DNA from: Pseudogulbenkiania sp. MAI-1
Lineage (GTDB): Bacteria > Pseudomonadota > Gammaproteobacteria > Burkholderiales > Chromobacteriaceae
Assembly: GCF_000527175.1 (NCBI RefSeq)
Contig: NZ_AZUR01000001.1
Coordinates: 186,001-250,000, forward strand
Direction: 5' to 3'
Length of the DNA stretch: 64,000 nt
The notes below the pieces were generated by a model. That model did no database searches. It saw only the letters and a list, made by a program, of their open reading frames with translations, and was not told the origin of the DNA. Made by a program: the position numbers and the translations under genes. Position 1 is the first letter of the stretch. Each line of letters begins with the position of its first letter. Shown here piece by piece: positions 38,745 to 48,500 of this stretch.

Positions 38745-39659
38745 ATGATATTGCAGCGCACGCTACGACAAGCGATTAGCGCCACGGGCGTCGGTTTGCA
38801 TTCCGGCGAGCGGGTGAAGCTCACCCTGCTGCCTGCCGCGCCCGACAGCGGGATCGTATTCCGTCGCACCGACTTGCCCGGGTCGGAAGACGTGAAGGTG
38901 GATCCCTCGCTGGTGAACGACACGCGCCTCTCCTCCACGCTGGTCACCCCGACCGGCGTGCGTGTCGGCACCATCGAACACCTGATGTCGGCCTTTGCCG
39001 GGCTCGGCATCGACAACCTGGTGGTGGAGGTGACCGCTGCGGAAATGCCCATCATGGACGGCTCCGCGGCGCCCTTCATCTACCTCCTGCAGTCCGCCGG
39101 CATCGTCGAACAAGCGGTGCCCAAGCGCTTCATCCGGGTGCTGAAGCCGGTCGAGGTGGTCGACGGCGACAAGTGGGTCAAACTGGAGCCGTACGACGGC
39201 TTCAAGGTGCAGCTCGCCATCGAGTTCAACCATCCAGCGTTCAACCGCGCGCCGCAGACAGTCGAGATCGACTTCGCCCGCCGCTCCTACATCGACGAGA
39301 TCAGCCGCGCGCGCACCTTCGGCTTCATGCACGAGGTCGAGTACATGCGCCAGCACGGCCTGGGTCTCGGCGGCAGCCTCGACAACGCCATCGTCATCGA
39401 CGACGAGTACGTGCTCAACCCGGAGGGGTTGCGCTTTCCAGACGAGTTCGTGCGCCACAAGATTCTCGACGCCATCGGCGACCTGTACATCGTCGGCCAT
39501 CCGCTGATCGCGGCGTTCTCCGGCCGCAAGTCCGGCCACGCGCTCAACAACCAGCTGCTGCGCACCCTGCTGGCCACGCCGGGCGCCTGGGAATACGTCA
39601 GCTTCAGCGACCCGGCCGAGGTGCCGTCGAGCTTCCACCGTCTGCCCGAGGTGGCCTGA
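38745..39659 (+). CDS. lpxC: UDP-3-O-acyl-N-acetylglucosamine deacetylase
   Basis: A zinc enzyme of 304 residues that performs the committed step of lipid A synthesis. With the start at ATG 38745 the numbering coincides with E. coli LpxC: zinc ligands His79 (IEHLMSA), His238 and Asp242 ([10 protein letters not shown]), and general acid His265 (KSGHALNNQ). [17 protein letters not shown] at the N-terminus and the [10 protein letters not shown] stretch match the family. A GTG three bases earlier is possible. It closes the dcw cluster, as in most beta- and gammaproteobacteria. Confidence 0.98.
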   Translation: MILQRTLRQAISATGVGLHSGERVKLTLLPAAPDSGIVFRRTDLPGSEDVKVDPSLVNDTRLSSTLVTPTGVRVGTIEHLMSAFAGLGIDNLVVEVTAAEMPIMDGSAAPFIYLLQSAGIVEQAVPKRFIRVLKPVEVVDGDKWVKLEPYDGFKVQLAIEFNHPAFNRAPQTVEIDFARRSYIDEISRARTFGFMHEVEYMRQHGLGLGGSLDNAIVIDDEYVLNPEGLRFPDEFVRHKILDAIGDLYIVGHPLIAAFSGRKSGHALNNQLLRTLLATPGAWEYVSFSDPAEVPSSFHRLPEVA

Positions 39660-39663
39660 TGTT

Positions 39664-39685
39664 CCCCGCCCCATTCATGGCGGGG
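39664..39685 (+). other. stem-loop after lpxC
   Basis: CCCCGCC (39664-39670) and GGCGGGG (39679-39685) pair around an eight-base loop just after the lpxC stop. No T-run follows. It may act as a weak terminator or mRNA stabiliser. Confidence 0.45.
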
Positions 39686-39711
39686 GAGCCGGTCCAAAGC
39701 GGGCGCGGCTG

Positions 39712-39894
39712 ATGCTGTGGGCGTTGCGGCTGTGGCTGTACGGGGCCATCCTGATCCTCGGCTGGGCGCTGATCAGCTACGCGCTGACGCGCAACCGCGA
39801 CTACCTGCACCGCGCCGGCCGGCTGATCCGCTGGTCCGGCCTGTTGGCGGGGGCGATCACCGTCTTCTGGCTGATTGCGCGTTTCCTGCGCTAG
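39712..39894 (+). CDS. small two-helix membrane protein, uncharacterised
   Basis: A protein of 60 residues with two hydrophobic helices (WLYGAILILGWALISYAL and GLLAGAITVFWLIARFL) separated by a basic, aromatic loop (TRNRDYLHRAGRLIRWS). The positive loop suggests both ends face the periplasm, with the loop in the cytoplasm. I do not recognise a named family. Coding reality is supported by the clean membrane pattern and fit between lpxC and moaC on the same strand. No clear ribosome site is visible, which lowers confidence. Confidence 0.6.
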   Translation: MLWALRLWLYGAILILGWALISYALTRNRDYLHRAGRLIRWSGLLAGAITVFWLIARFLR

Positions 39895-39983
39895 TCCCAC
39901 ACTCTCATTCCTGACCGGTTTCGTGCCGGCCGTCGGCCGCTCTGGTCTGCCGTGCCGTCCCACCCATTTCCCAGGAGACCCCC

Positions 39984-40457
39984 GTGTCCGAACTGACCCA
40001 TTTCGACTCCCAAGGCCAGGCCCACATGGTGGACGTCGGCGCCAAGGGCGAGAGCCGCCGCCGTGCCGTGGCCGAAGGCGTGATCCGCATGCAGCCCGCC
40101 ACCTTCGCGCTGATCCGCGACGGCGGCCACAAGAAGGGCGACGTGCTCGGCATCGCGCGCATCGCCGCCATCATGGCGTCCAAGCGCACCGCCGAGCTGA
40201 TCCCGCTGTGCCACCCGATCGCGCTGACCCGCGTCGCCGCCGAGTTCACCCTGCTCGAGGCCGAGTCGGCGGTGCGCCTCGAGGTGACGGCGGAGACGGT
40301 CGGCCGTACCGGCGTCGAGATGGAGGCGCTGACCGCGGTCAACGTCGGCTTGCTGACCATCTACGACATGTGCAAGGCGGTGGACCGCGGCATGGAGATC
40401 GGCGGCGTGCGCCTGCTGGAGAAGGAGGGCGGCAAATCGGGGCACTGGAAGGCGTGA
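39984..40457 (+). CDS. moaC: cyclic pyranopterin monophosphate synthase MoaC
   Basis: A protein of 157 residues that, after MoaA, makes cyclic pyranopterin monophosphate in molybdenum cofactor synthesis. Conserved stretches are [68 protein letters not shown] (with the catalytic Asp-Lys region) and the ending GGKSGHWKA. It starts at GTG with AGGAG seven bases upstream. No other moa gene is in the window, so this is an isolated pathway gene. I see no molybdenum-cofactor riboswitch in the 89 bp before it. Confidence 0.97.
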   Translation: MSELTHFDSQGQAHMVDVGAKGESRRRAVAEGVIRMQPATFALIRDGGHKKGDVLGIARIAAIMASKRTAELIPLCHPIALTRVAAEFTLLEAESAVRLEVTAETVGRTGVEMEALTAVNVGLLTIYDMCKAVDRGMEIGGVRLLEKEGGKSGHWKA

Positions 40458-40557
40458 GAGGTGCCTGAGCGCTCTGTTCCGGCTGATGTTGCCGGCGGCG
40501 CAGCCGACCCCGGCGCGGTCGTAAAGCGCTCCGGGGCAGGGGCGTCCAGGCTACGTC

Positions 40558-41445
40558 TCAGTCGTGCAGTTCGGTCAGCGCGGTGCGCTGGGGGTCGGCC
40601 TCGCGGCTGACCAAGAGCACCGCGCCCAGGATCAGCATGCCCCCCAGCATCTGCGACAGGCCGATCGGCTCGCCCAGCAGCGCCCAGGCCAAGAGGATGG
40701 TCACCACCGGCTCGGCGGTGGAGACCAGCGAGGCGCGCGTCGCGCCGATTTTTTCCAGCCCGTGGAGGAACAGCGCCACCGCCGCCACGGTGCACAGCAG
40801 TGCCATCGTCACGATGGCCAGCCAGCCCTGTGTCGACTGCGGCGGCGTCCAGCCTTGCCAAGCTATCTGCACGGCGTAGCTGGCGGTGGCGGACAGCGTC
40901 ACCACGCAGGCGGCCGCCAGCGGATCGGTGCCGGCGGTGAAGCGGCTGCCGGCCAGGATGTACAGCGAGTAGATCAGTGCCGCGCCGATGCCCAGCAGCA
41001 GGCCCAGCGGCCGGGCCGAGAATTCCAGGCCGATGGTCACCGCCAGCCCCGACAGCGCCAGCAGCAGGGCGATCAGGCGCAGGCTGGTCAGGCGCTCGCC
41101 CAGCAGCATCGACAGCAGCAGCACCAGTACCGGGTAGAGGTAGAGCAGCAGTGCCACGGTGCCGGCCGAGGCGTGGTTCAGCGCGTTGAAATAGCAGGCG
41201 GACATGCCGGCGTAGCCCAGCGCGCCCATCAGCACTAGCGCCAGCAGTGGGCGGCCCGTCGGCCAGGGCAGCCGGCGCAGCCGTACCCACGGCAGCAGCA
41301 CCAGCCCGGCGATGGCGAAGCGCAGCAGCAACAGTGTGGCGGGGGAGGTGCCGTCGGCGTAGGCGAAGCGGGCCAGGATGGCCATGGCGCCGAAGGCGAC
41401 GGCGGAGAGCAGGACCTGGATCAGGCCGATCAGGAAGGGTGACAT
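40558..41445 (-). CDS. EamA/DMT family transporter
   Basis: An inner-membrane protein of 295 residues made of two EamA repeats of about five helices each (first from LIGLIQVLLSAVAFGAMAILARFAY, second from LGLLLGIGAALIYSLYILAGSR). YPVLVLLLSMLLGERLTSLR and AEPVVTILLAWALLGEPIGLSQMLGGMLILGAVLL are the hallmark helix-ends of each half. Such proteins are drug/metabolite exporters of broad and usually unknown substrate. The gene stands alone on the minus strand, converging with moaC. The 100 bp between them show no clear terminator. Confidence 0.9.
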   Translation of the reverse strand: MSPFLIGLIQVLLSAVAFGAMAILARFAYADGTSPATLLLLRFAIAGLVLLPWVRLRRLPWPTGRPLLALVLMGALGYAGMSACYFNALNHASAGTVALLLYLYPVLVLLLSMLLGERLTSLRLIALLLALSGLAVTIGLEFSARPLGLLLGIGAALIYSLYILAGSRFTAGTDPLAAACVVTLSATASYAVQIAWQGWTPPQSTQGWLAIVTMALLCTVAAVALFLHGLEKIGATRASLVSTAEPVVTILLAWALLGEPIGLSQMLGGMLILGAVLLVSREADPQRTALTELHD

Positions 41446-41523
41446 TCGGGCAGCATTGGGTCGAAAAACGATCCCGCCATGCTGCCCGTTTTTCAGCGGG
41501 ATGTCATGGGGCCGCTGGCGGCC

Positions 41524-42033
41524 TCAGCGCCACGGCGCCTTGCGCAGCATCGCCACGGCCTTGTCCGGGGACTTCGGCGCCCAGTTGTCCTGGCACAGGT
41601 TCTCGTGCAGGCGGCGGCGCATCAGGTCATCGTGCTCGATGGCGCGCCAGACCGGTTTCATCGACTCGATCCAGCGCCGGTTGACGGTGTCGCCGAAGGC
41701 ATAGGTCCGGTACTGTTTCTGCCGGCACTGCAGGCCTTCCGCGCTGAGGTTGACCGCGCCGGAAGGGCTGACCACCTTGACCACGTAACGCACCACCTGG
41801 CCGTCCGGCACGGTGACGCTCTTGGCGTCGACGAAGTACTGGTTGTTCAGCGTATGGTGCACGAAGAAGCCGACCCAGTCGGCCTCGGCCGGGTAGGTCG
41901 GCAGGGTGTAGTCGGTTTCCTGCCAGGGCTGGTCGTCGTCGCTGGCATAGGTGGAATAGGTGCGCTTGTTGTCGCCGGCGCTGGCAGTAGCCATCGTGCC
42001 GGCGAGCAGCAGCAGCGTGATCAGTCGTTTCAA
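41524..42033 (-). CDS. CNP1-like family exported protein
   Basis: A protein of 169 residues with a signal peptide (about 1-19, ending ASA). The mature part carries the CNP1-like pattern first described for a cryptic neisserial protein: PWQETDYTLPTYPAEADWVGFFVH, FVDAKSVTVPDGQVVRYVVKVVSPSGAVNLSAEGLQC, and RTYAFGDTVNRRW followed by a C-terminal LCQDNWAP. Two cysteines could form a disulphide. The function is unknown. It overlaps the NRDE-protein stop by 4 bp and is thus in its operon. Confidence 0.85.
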   Translation of the reverse strand: MKRLITLLLLAGTMATASAGDNKRTYSTYASDDDQPWQETDYTLPTYPAEADWVGFFVHHTLNNQYFVDAKSVTVPDGQVVRYVVKVVSPSGAVNLSAEGLQCRQKQYRTYAFGDTVNRRWIESMKPVWRAIEHDDLMRRRLHENLCQDNWAPKSPDKAVAMLRKAPWR

Positions 42034-42809
42034 AGAGGTCTCCCGTGGGGCTGGAGCGGGCGCAGGCTATAGTGCCGGCGGCCGGCTTCGCGGCCGGCCA
42101 TGCTCCAGGTCAATTCCGAAAAGTGTACATCGCCGCGGCCGGCCACGGTCAACAGCATGGAGCTGCGCGTGCCGTAGTCGCGGCTCTTGATGAAGATGGG
42201 CGCCAGCAGTTTTTCCAGGGCGAGCCCGACGCCGCTGTTGGGCAGGTGCTCGACCGGCGGCATGCCGTCGTCGGCCAGCCAGCGAAAGGCCTCGGCTTCG
42301 GACGGCGGGCGGGCGAGGCCGCGCAGTCGTTCGGCGAGCCGCTGCGCCTTGGGCCACGGCGTGTCCAGCGTGGCGTTGGACAGGGTGTGGATGCCCGGCG
42401 TGAGGCGGATCAGCCGGGCGCCGCGGCTATGGAAGTGGTAGAGGTCGTCGAGCTGGCCGAACAGCAGGTTGAACGGCGCGTAGCGGCCGTGCTCGGCCTT
42501 GAGCCAGGCGGCGAACGCCAGCGCGCTGTCCGCGCCTGTGACGAAGCGGGTGACCAGCTCGCCGCGCGTGCGTTCGCCGCGGCGCGCCTGGCCTTCGCGG
42601 ATATTGGTGACCGCGGCGAAGCGGCCGCGCCTGTCCACGGCGAGCCAGCTGCCGCCGCCTTTCAGATCGCGCCCGCCCAGGGTGTCCGGGTGCTCCGGCG
42701 CCCACCAGTCGAGCGGGGCCGACGGGCGCGCGTAGTATTCGTCGCGGTTGGCGAGCAGCACCAGCGGGCCGAGGGCGGCGGTCTTGTAGGCGAGGGCGAT
42801 CAGGCACAT
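42030..42809 (-). CDS. NRDE (TANGO2-like) family protein
   Basis: A protein of 259 residues starting MCLIALAY, with the defining NRDE motif in LLANRDEYYARPSAPLDWW, then GGRDLKGGGSWLAVDRRGRFAAVTNIRE, YNLLFG-like FNLLFGQLDDLYHFHSRG, GIHTLSNATLDTPWPKAQR and the late RDYGTRSSMLLTV. These match the NRDE/TANGO2 domain. The Cys at position 2 could act as an N-terminal nucleophile after Met removal, as suggested for this fold. The biochemical role in bacteria is unclear. It is divergent from tusA and upstream of the CNP1-like gene. Confidence 0.88.
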   Translation of the reverse strand: MCLIALAYKTAALGPLVLLANRDEYYARPSAPLDWWAPEHPDTLGGRDLKGGGSWLAVDRRGRFAAVTNIREGQARRGERTRGELVTRFVTGADSALAFAAWLKAEHGRYAPFNLLFGQLDDLYHFHSRGARLIRLTPGIHTLSNATLDTPWPKAQRLAERLRGLARPPSEAEAFRWLADDGMPPVEHLPNSGVGLALEKLLAPIFIKSRDYGTRSSMLLTVAGRGDVHFSELTWSMAGREAGRRHYSLRPLQPHGRPL

Positions 42810-42846
42810 GGTCGGCGTCTGTTTGAGCGGGCGGGCGGAACCAGGC

Positions 42847-42875
42847 TTGGGGCCGTGCCCGACACGGCGTAAAAT
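42847..42875 (+). promoter_or_regulatory. tusA promoter
   Basis: -35 TTGGGG (42847-42852), a 17-bp spacer, and -10 TAAAAT (42870-42875). The spacer contains the inverted repeat CCGTG-cccga-CACGG (42853-42867), a possible regulator site. Transcription would start some 35 bases before tusA. Confidence 0.65.
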
Positions 42876-42915
42876 AACCGGATTATTGTAACGTGAATGG
42901 CGCGGAGAAGCCGCT

Positions 42916-43146
42916 ATGCAGCCAGACAGACTGATCGACCTTTCCGGACTGAATTGTCCGCTCCCCATCCTGCGCTCGAAGAAGGCCCTGGCCGAGATGG
43001 ACAGCGGCACGGTGCTGGAGGTGATCGCCACCGATCCCGGCGCGCCCAAGGATTTCGAGGCGTTCTGCCGCCAGACCGGCAACGCCCTGCTGGTCTCGGA
43101 AACCACGGCGGAAGGCAAGTTCCGCATGGTGATCCGCCGCAAGTGA
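42916..43146 (+). CDS. tusA: sulfurtransferase TusA family protein
   Basis: A protein of 76 residues, the size of TusA. The persulfide-carrying Cys14 lies in LSGLNCPLPILRSKKAL, the CPxP motif of the family, followed by TVLEVIATDPGAPKDFEAFCRQTGNAL. TusA relays sulfur from IscS to tRNA thiouridine synthesis and other sulfur acceptors. Its start has a GGAG ribosome site. The next gene on the strand is pyrC, separated by a palindrome resembling a Zur site. A SirA-like relative of different role cannot be excluded. Confidence 0.9.
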   Translation: MQPDRLIDLSGLNCPLPILRSKKALAEMDSGTVLEVIATDPGAPKDFEAFCRQTGNALLVSETTAEGKFRMVIRRK

Positions 43147-43153
43147 GCGCCCA

Positions 43154-43185
43154 CGGCAAAATTGTTATACCATAACATTTTGCCG
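43154..43185. promoter_or_regulatory. Zur-type palindrome upstream of pyrC, within a 14-bp hairpin
   Basis: TGTTATACCATAACA (43163-43177) fits the meningococcal Zur box as I recall it (TGTTATDNHATAACA) at every position, and the enterobacterial form with one mismatch. It is embedded in a longer inverted repeat: CGGCAAAAT (43154-43162) pairs exactly with ATTTTGCCG (43177-43185), giving a stem of 14 bp with one bulged T. It lies 17 bp after the tusA stop and 65 bp before pyrC. No clean -35/-10 pair is seen around it. Confidence 0.6.
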
Positions 43186-43250
43186 ATCCGCCGACCCATC
43201 CTGTGTCCTGCGCCCCGAGGTTGCCGGACCCGACCGAGAAAGACCTGCCC

Positions 43251-44279
43251 GTGAAGCTGACCCTGACCCGCCCCGATGACTGGCACCTGCACGTCCGCGA
43301 CGATGCCGCCCTGGCGGCGGTGCTGCCCGATACCTGTCGCCAGATGGGCCGCGCCATCATCATGCCCAACCTCAAGCCGCCGGTGACCACGGTGGAGGCC
43401 GCCGCCGCCTACCGCGAGCGCGTGCTCGCCGCGCGCCCCGCCGGCAGCGCCTTCGAACCACTGATGACGCTGTACCTGACCGACAACACTTCGGCCGAGG
43501 AAGTGAAGAAGGCCAAGGCCAGCGGCTTCGTGCACGGCGTGAAGCTGTACCCGGCCGGCGCCACCACCAACTCCGACGCCGGCGTCACCAGCATCGACAA
43601 GGCGATGCCGGCGCTCGAGGCGATGGCCGAGATCGGCCTGCCGCTGCTGGTACACGGCGAGGTGACCGATCCGGCGGTGGACGTGTTCGACCGCGAGGCG
43701 GTGTTCATCGAGCGCGTGTTCCAGCCGCTGATGGCGCGCCTGCCGCAATTGAAAGTGGTGTTCGAGCACATCACCACCAAGGACGCCGCCGAGTACGTCG
43801 CCGCGGCGCCGGCCAACGTCGCCGCCACCATCACCGCGCATCACCTGCTGATGAACCGCAACGCCCTCTTCGCCGGCGGCATCCGCCCGCATCACTATTG
43901 CCTGCCGGTGTTGAAGCGCGAGCTGCATCGCCAGGCGCTGGTCAAGGCGGCGACTTCGGGCAGCACCAAGTTCTTCCTCGGCACCGACAGCGCGCCGCAC
44001 GCCCGCCACACCAAGGAGAACAGCTGCGGCTGCGCCGGCATGTACACCGCCAACGCCGCCATCGAGCTCTACGCCGAGGCGTTCGAGGCGGCCGACGCGC
44101 TGGACAAGCTGGAGGGCTTCGCCAGCTTCCATGGCCCCGATTTCTACGGCCTGCCGCGCAACGCCGATACCATCACGCTGGTGAAGGAGAGCTGGACGGT
44201 GCCCGCCAGCCTGCCCTACGGCGACCACGAGCTGGTGCCGCTGCGCGCCGGCGAGACCATCGGCTGGAAGCTGCTCTGA
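43251..44279 (+). CDS. pyrC: dihydroorotase (class II)
   Basis: A zinc amidohydrolase of 342 residues that closes carbamoyl-aspartate to dihydroorotate in pyrimidine synthesis. Metal ligands are His12 and His14 (DDWHLH), the carbamylated Lys98 (GVKLYPAG), His135 (LVHGEV), His173 (FEHITT) and the Asp of GTDSAPH near 246. These all sit four residues earlier than in the E. coli enzyme. GTG 43251 gives the family start [13 protein letters not shown]; a GTG 48 bases upstream adds an unlikely Pro-rich leader and has no ribosome site. A strong terminator follows. Confidence 0.97.
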   Translation: MKLTLTRPDDWHLHVRDDAALAAVLPDTCRQMGRAIIMPNLKPPVTTVEAAAAYRERVLAARPAGSAFEPLMTLYLTDNTSAEEVKKAKASGFVHGVKLYPAGATTNSDAGVTSIDKAMPALEAMAEIGLPLLVHGEVTDPAVDVFDREAVFIERVFQPLMARLPQLKVVFEHITTKDAAEYVAAAPANVAATITAHHLLMNRNALFAGGIRPHHYCLPVLKRELHRQALVKAATSGSTKFFLGTDSAPHARHTKENSCGCAGMYTANAAIELYAEAFEAADALDKLEGFASFHGPDFYGLPRNADTITLVKESWTVPASLPYGDHELVPLRAGETIGWKLL

Positions 44280-44308
44280 GCGGTTTTCCGCCTGCTGACC
44301 GTCCCCCG

Positions 44309-44334
44309 AAGCCCGGACCCGTCCGGGCTTTTTT
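44309..44334 (+). terminator. intrinsic terminator after pyrC
   Basis: AAGCCCGGAC-cc-GTCCGGGCTT is a perfect 10-bp stem followed by TTTT, 30 bp after the stop. It has the textbook form. Confidence 0.95.
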
Positions 44335-44414
44335 ACGCCTGTCACGAGTGCGCCCGAAATGAACCATACTGTGCTTATCAATACTGGGCAAATCATGCGG
44401 AGTGGCCGATCACG

Positions 44415-45503
44415 ATGCGCGTCACGGCTTACATGGCACTGGTCCTGCTGCTCGCCGCGTGCGGCGGCAAGGAACAGGCGGGGAAGGAGACAGGCGGCGG
44501 CAAGTCGGCGCTCAACATCAGCACGCTGACGGTGGCGCCGCGCGCGCTGGCCGAGACCGTGCGGGTGTACGCCGAGGTCGAGGCCGCGGTGGCGCCGGAG
44601 GTGGCAGCCGAGGTCAGCGGGCGGATCACCGCGGTGCTGGTGGAGGAGGGGCAGCAGGTCCGTGCCGGCCAGCCGCTGGCGCGGCTCGATGCGGCCAACC
44701 TCGCCGATGCCAGGCACATGGCCGAGGCCGAGGTCGAGCGGCTGCAGGCGCTGGTGGTGCAGCAGATGTCGCAGGTTAAGCGTGACAGTATGCTGGTCGA
44801 GCGCGGCTTCATTTCGCCGTCGGCGATGGAGTCGTCGTCGTCCGCCCTGGCGGCGCTGCAGCAGCAGCTGGAGGCGGCGGAGTCGGCCGCGGCGATCAAG
44901 CGGCGCGATGCCGGCAAGGCGGTGATCGTCGCGCCACTTTCCGGCCAGCTCGAGGCGCGACTGGTCAGCGTGGGCGATTTCGTCGGCGTCGGCAAGGTGC
45001 TGTTCCGCATCAACGCCAGCGGCGCGCGCCGCGTCAAGCTGGCGGTGGGGGGCGAGGCCGGGGAGCGGTTGCAGCCGGGGCAGGCGCTGCGATTGAGCGA
45101 CGGCAGCCGGACGGCCGAGGTCAAGCTGAGCGAGGTGCGCGCCGGTTTCGATGCGGCCAGCCGCTCGCGCGTGGCCTACGCGCCGTTACCGGCCGATACG
45201 CCGTGGCGTGTCGGCGACGCGCTCGACGGCGAGCTGACGCTGTCGCGAAAAACCGCGCTGGCGGTGCCGCTGCCGGCGGTGGTCGAGCGCCCCAAGGGCA
45301 TGGTGGTGTACGTGGTCAAGGACGGCCGGGCGCGCGAGCGCGCGGTGTCCACCGGCTTGGGGTCGGGCGACTGGGTGGAGATCGTCTCCGGCCTGAAGGC
45401 GGGGGAGACGGTGGCGGTGGACGGAGCCGGCTTCCTGTCGGACAAGGCCAAGGTCAAGCCGGTCGAGGCCGTTGACGGCAAGCCGGCGGCCGGGGGAGGG
45501 TAG
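44415..45503 (+). CDS. RND efflux periplasmic adaptor lipoprotein
   Basis: A protein of 362 residues of the membrane-fusion (HlyD/AcrA) family. Signal peptide with lipobox LLAAC (Cys16). The barrel-lipoyl part is split around a coiled coil: VAPEVAAEVSGRITAVLVEEGQQVRAGQPLARLD, then the hairpin VERLQALVVQQMSQVKRDSMLVERGFIS with LQQQLEAAESAAAIKRRDAGKAVIVAPLSGQLEARLVSVGDFVGVG. It bridges the inner-membrane pump to an outer-membrane channel. The pump gene starts 5 bp downstream. No outer-membrane factor gene is nearby, so a TolC-like protein must come from elsewhere. Confidence 0.93.
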   Translation: MRVTAYMALVLLLAACGGKEQAGKETGGGKSALNISTLTVAPRALAETVRVYAEVEAAVAPEVAAEVSGRITAVLVEEGQQVRAGQPLARLDAANLADARHMAEAEVERLQALVVQQMSQVKRDSMLVERGFISPSAMESSSSALAALQQQLEAAESAAAIKRRDAGKAVIVAPLSGQLEARLVSVGDFVGVGKVLFRINASGARRVKLAVGGEAGERLQPGQALRLSDGSRTAEVKLSEVRAGFDAASRSRVAYAPLPADTPWRVGDALDGELTLSRKTALAVPLPAVVERPKGMVVYVVKDGRARERAVSTGLGSGDWVEIVSGLKAGETVAVDGAGFLSDKAKVKPVEAVDGKPAAGGG

Positions 45504-45508
45504 CTCCG

Positions 45509-48500
45509 GTGCTACACCTGATCGAGCTGTTCGTACGGCGCCATGTGCTGGCCTTTGTGCTGTCGGCGGTGGTGGCGTTGTTCGGCGTGGTGGCCTACCA
45601 GCGCATCGGGGTGGACCGCTACCCGGCCATCGAGCAGCCGGTGCTGACGGTTACCACTCGTCTGCCCGGCGCCTCGCCCGAGGTGATCGACCAGAGCGTG
45701 ACCCAGCTCATCGAGGCCGCGGTCAACAGTGTGCCCGGCATCGACATCCTCGATTCCACCTCGTATACCGGGCGTTCCTCGGTGACCATCCTGTTCGACC
45801 TCGACAAGAACATCGACGTGGCGTTCGCCGAGGTGCAGGCCAAGATCGAGCAGGTGCGCCGCAGCCTGCCCGAGCAGGCCGAGTCGCCGGTGATCAGCAA
45901 GACCGACGACAACGCCGCGCCCATCCTGTTCCTGGCCCTGACTGGCGACCGCACCGAACGCGAGCTGTTCCGTTTTGCCGACACCGTGCTCAAGAAGCAG
46001 TTGGAAACCATCGACGGCGTGGGCGAGGTCAGCATCCGCGGCCGCGGCGAGCGGCTGATCCGGGTCGAACTCGACCCGGTGCAGCTGGCAGCGTACAAGC
46101 TGACCGCGCGCGATGTGCAGGCCGCCTTCGAGCGCGAGCACCGTCAGGAGGCGGGCGGCTATCTGATTGCCGGGCCGCGCGAGTACCTGGTCGATCTCGA
46201 CCAGGAGTTCCACCGCGTCTCGGCCCTGAAGGGGCTGGTGATCGGCTGGTACGGGCAGGCGCCGGTCAAGCTGGGCGACGTGGCGCGGGTGGTGGACGGC
46301 GAGGCCGACGTGCGCATGCTGAGCCGCTTCAACCGCCAGCCCAGTGTCAGCATCGGCATCGTGCGCATCCCCAACACCAATACCGTGGCCATCGTCGACG
46401 CGGTGCTGAGCCGGATCGACCGTGAGATCCGGCCGACGTTGCCGCCGGGGCTAACGCTGTCGATCGCCGCCAATTCCGCCGATTTCATCCGCGAGATGGT
46501 GCATGCGTTGCAGGAGCACCTGCTTGAGGGTACGGTGCTGGCGGCGCTGGTGGTGTGGGGCTTCCTGCGCAACTGGCGCGCCACGCTGATCGTGGCGCTG
46601 GCGATCCCGGTGTCACTGCTGGGCGCCGTCGCGGTGATGTATTTCCTCGGCTACACCTTCAACGCCATTTCGCTGTTGGCGCTGCTGCTCCTGATCGGGG
46701 TGGTGGTCGACGACGCCATCGTGGTGCTGGAGGCCATCCACCGCCGCGAGGAGAACGGCGAGGAGCCGCTGCCGGCGGCGATCCACGGCACGCGCGAGGT
46801 GGTGTTCGCGGTGGTGGCGGCTACCTTGTCGCTGGTGGCGATCTTTCTGCCGGTGGTGTTCCTGTCGAGCACCGTCGGCCGGCTGTTCAATACCTTCGCC
46901 GTGGTGGTGTCGTGCGGGGTGCTGGTGTCGCTGCTGGTGGCGGTGACGCTGACACCGATGCTGTGCTCGCGCTTCCTCAAGGCCCAGCCGCGTCATGGCC
47001 GGGTGTTCCGCGGCTTCGAGCAGGTGTTCGAGGGCATGGAGCACGGCTACAAGGCGCTGCTGTCCTGGGCCCTGCATCACCCGTGGAGCGTGCTGATCGG
47101 CACCGCACTGCTGGTGGCGGCGGGGCTGACCTCGTTCACCCTGCTCAAGGTCGAGTTTTATCCCAAGGAGGACGAGGGACGCTTCCAGATGTCGCTGAAG
47201 GTGCCGGTCGGTGCCAGCCTGGCGTACAACGACGCGCGCACCCGGCTGATCGAGAAGAAGCTGGCCAAGATTCCCGAAGTGGACGCGGTGCTGGCCTTGG
47301 TCGGCGGCTCTGGCGGCCGCAATGCCTACGAGACGCGGCTGGTGGTCAGGCTCAAGCCGCGCGAAGAGCGCACGCGCACCCAGGAGGCGGTGATGAAGGA
47401 GGCGCGCAAGAAGGCGCAGGGCGTGCCGGGGGTCAAGGTCAACGCCTATCCCTACCCGCGGGCCGGCGAGGGCAGCGGCGGACAGTTCAAGTTCAACGTG
47501 GTCGGGCCGGAGCTGGCGCAGGTCGGCCGGCTGGCGGATGGCTTTGCCGAGCGGCTGGCGAACTATCCCGAGCTTGGCAGCTTCGACCGCCGCGCCGAGA
47601 ACCGCCTGCCGATGCTGACGCTCGCGGTGCGGCGCGAGGCGGCGGCACGCGCCGGGCTGTCCACGGCCGACGTGCTGGAGGCGCTGAACCTGCTGACCGC
47701 CGGGGCCGAGGTGGGCAATTTCTCCGATGGCGACGGCAACCGCTACGAGATCCGCGTCAAGGCCGCCGAGGCTGCCCTGACCCGGCCGCAGGACCTCGAG
47801 TCGGTCTACCTGCGCAACGCCGCCGGCACCCTGGTGCCGCTGGCCGGCGTGGCCCAGGTGCAGCACCGGCTGGGACCGACGCAGATCAGCCGCATGGGCC
47901 AGATGTATTCGGTGGGGCTGACCAGTTCCCCCGAACTGCCGCTGGCCGAGGCCATGCAGCTGGTACGCCGTGAAGCGGCGGGTTTTTTGCCGTCGGGCTA
48001 CCGCATCGAGTTCCTCAGCGAGGCGCGCGAACTGGAGCGTACCGGCGGCGAGCTGGTGGCGGTGTTCGTGCTGGCCTCGCTGATGCTGTACCTGATCCTC
48101 GCCGCCCAGTTCAACAGTTTCCGCCAGCCGGCGCTGATCATGCTGGCCGAGCCGCTGGCGCTGGTGGGCGGGCTTCTGGCCTTGTGGCTGACCGGCCAGA
48201 CGCTGAACGTCTACTCGGTGATCGGGCTGGTGCTGTTGATCGGGCTGGTGGCCAAGAACGGCATCCTGCTGGTGGACGTCACCAACCAGTACCACATGCA
48301 GGGGCTGACGGTGGACGAGGCCTTGCGGGTGAGCTGCCCGATCCGCTTGCGCCCGGTGCTGATGACCACGCTGACCGTGATCCTGGCGATGCTGCCGGCC
48401 GCCTTCGGCCTGGGGGCGGGGGCCGAGACCAACGGCCCGCTCGCCATCGCGGTGATCGGCGGACTGATCTTCTCGACCGTGCTGACGCTGCTGATCATTC

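Noticed and set aside
39895..39983. Possible molybdenum-cofactor riboswitch before moaC
   Set aside because: The leader is only 89 bp and I see none of the expected paired elements, just two small GC-rich repeats.
42810..44717. Extension of the NRDE gene frame upstream to 44717 on the minus strand
   Set aside because: The extension is antisense to tusA and pyrC and is not protein-like; the family start MCLIALAY is at 42809.
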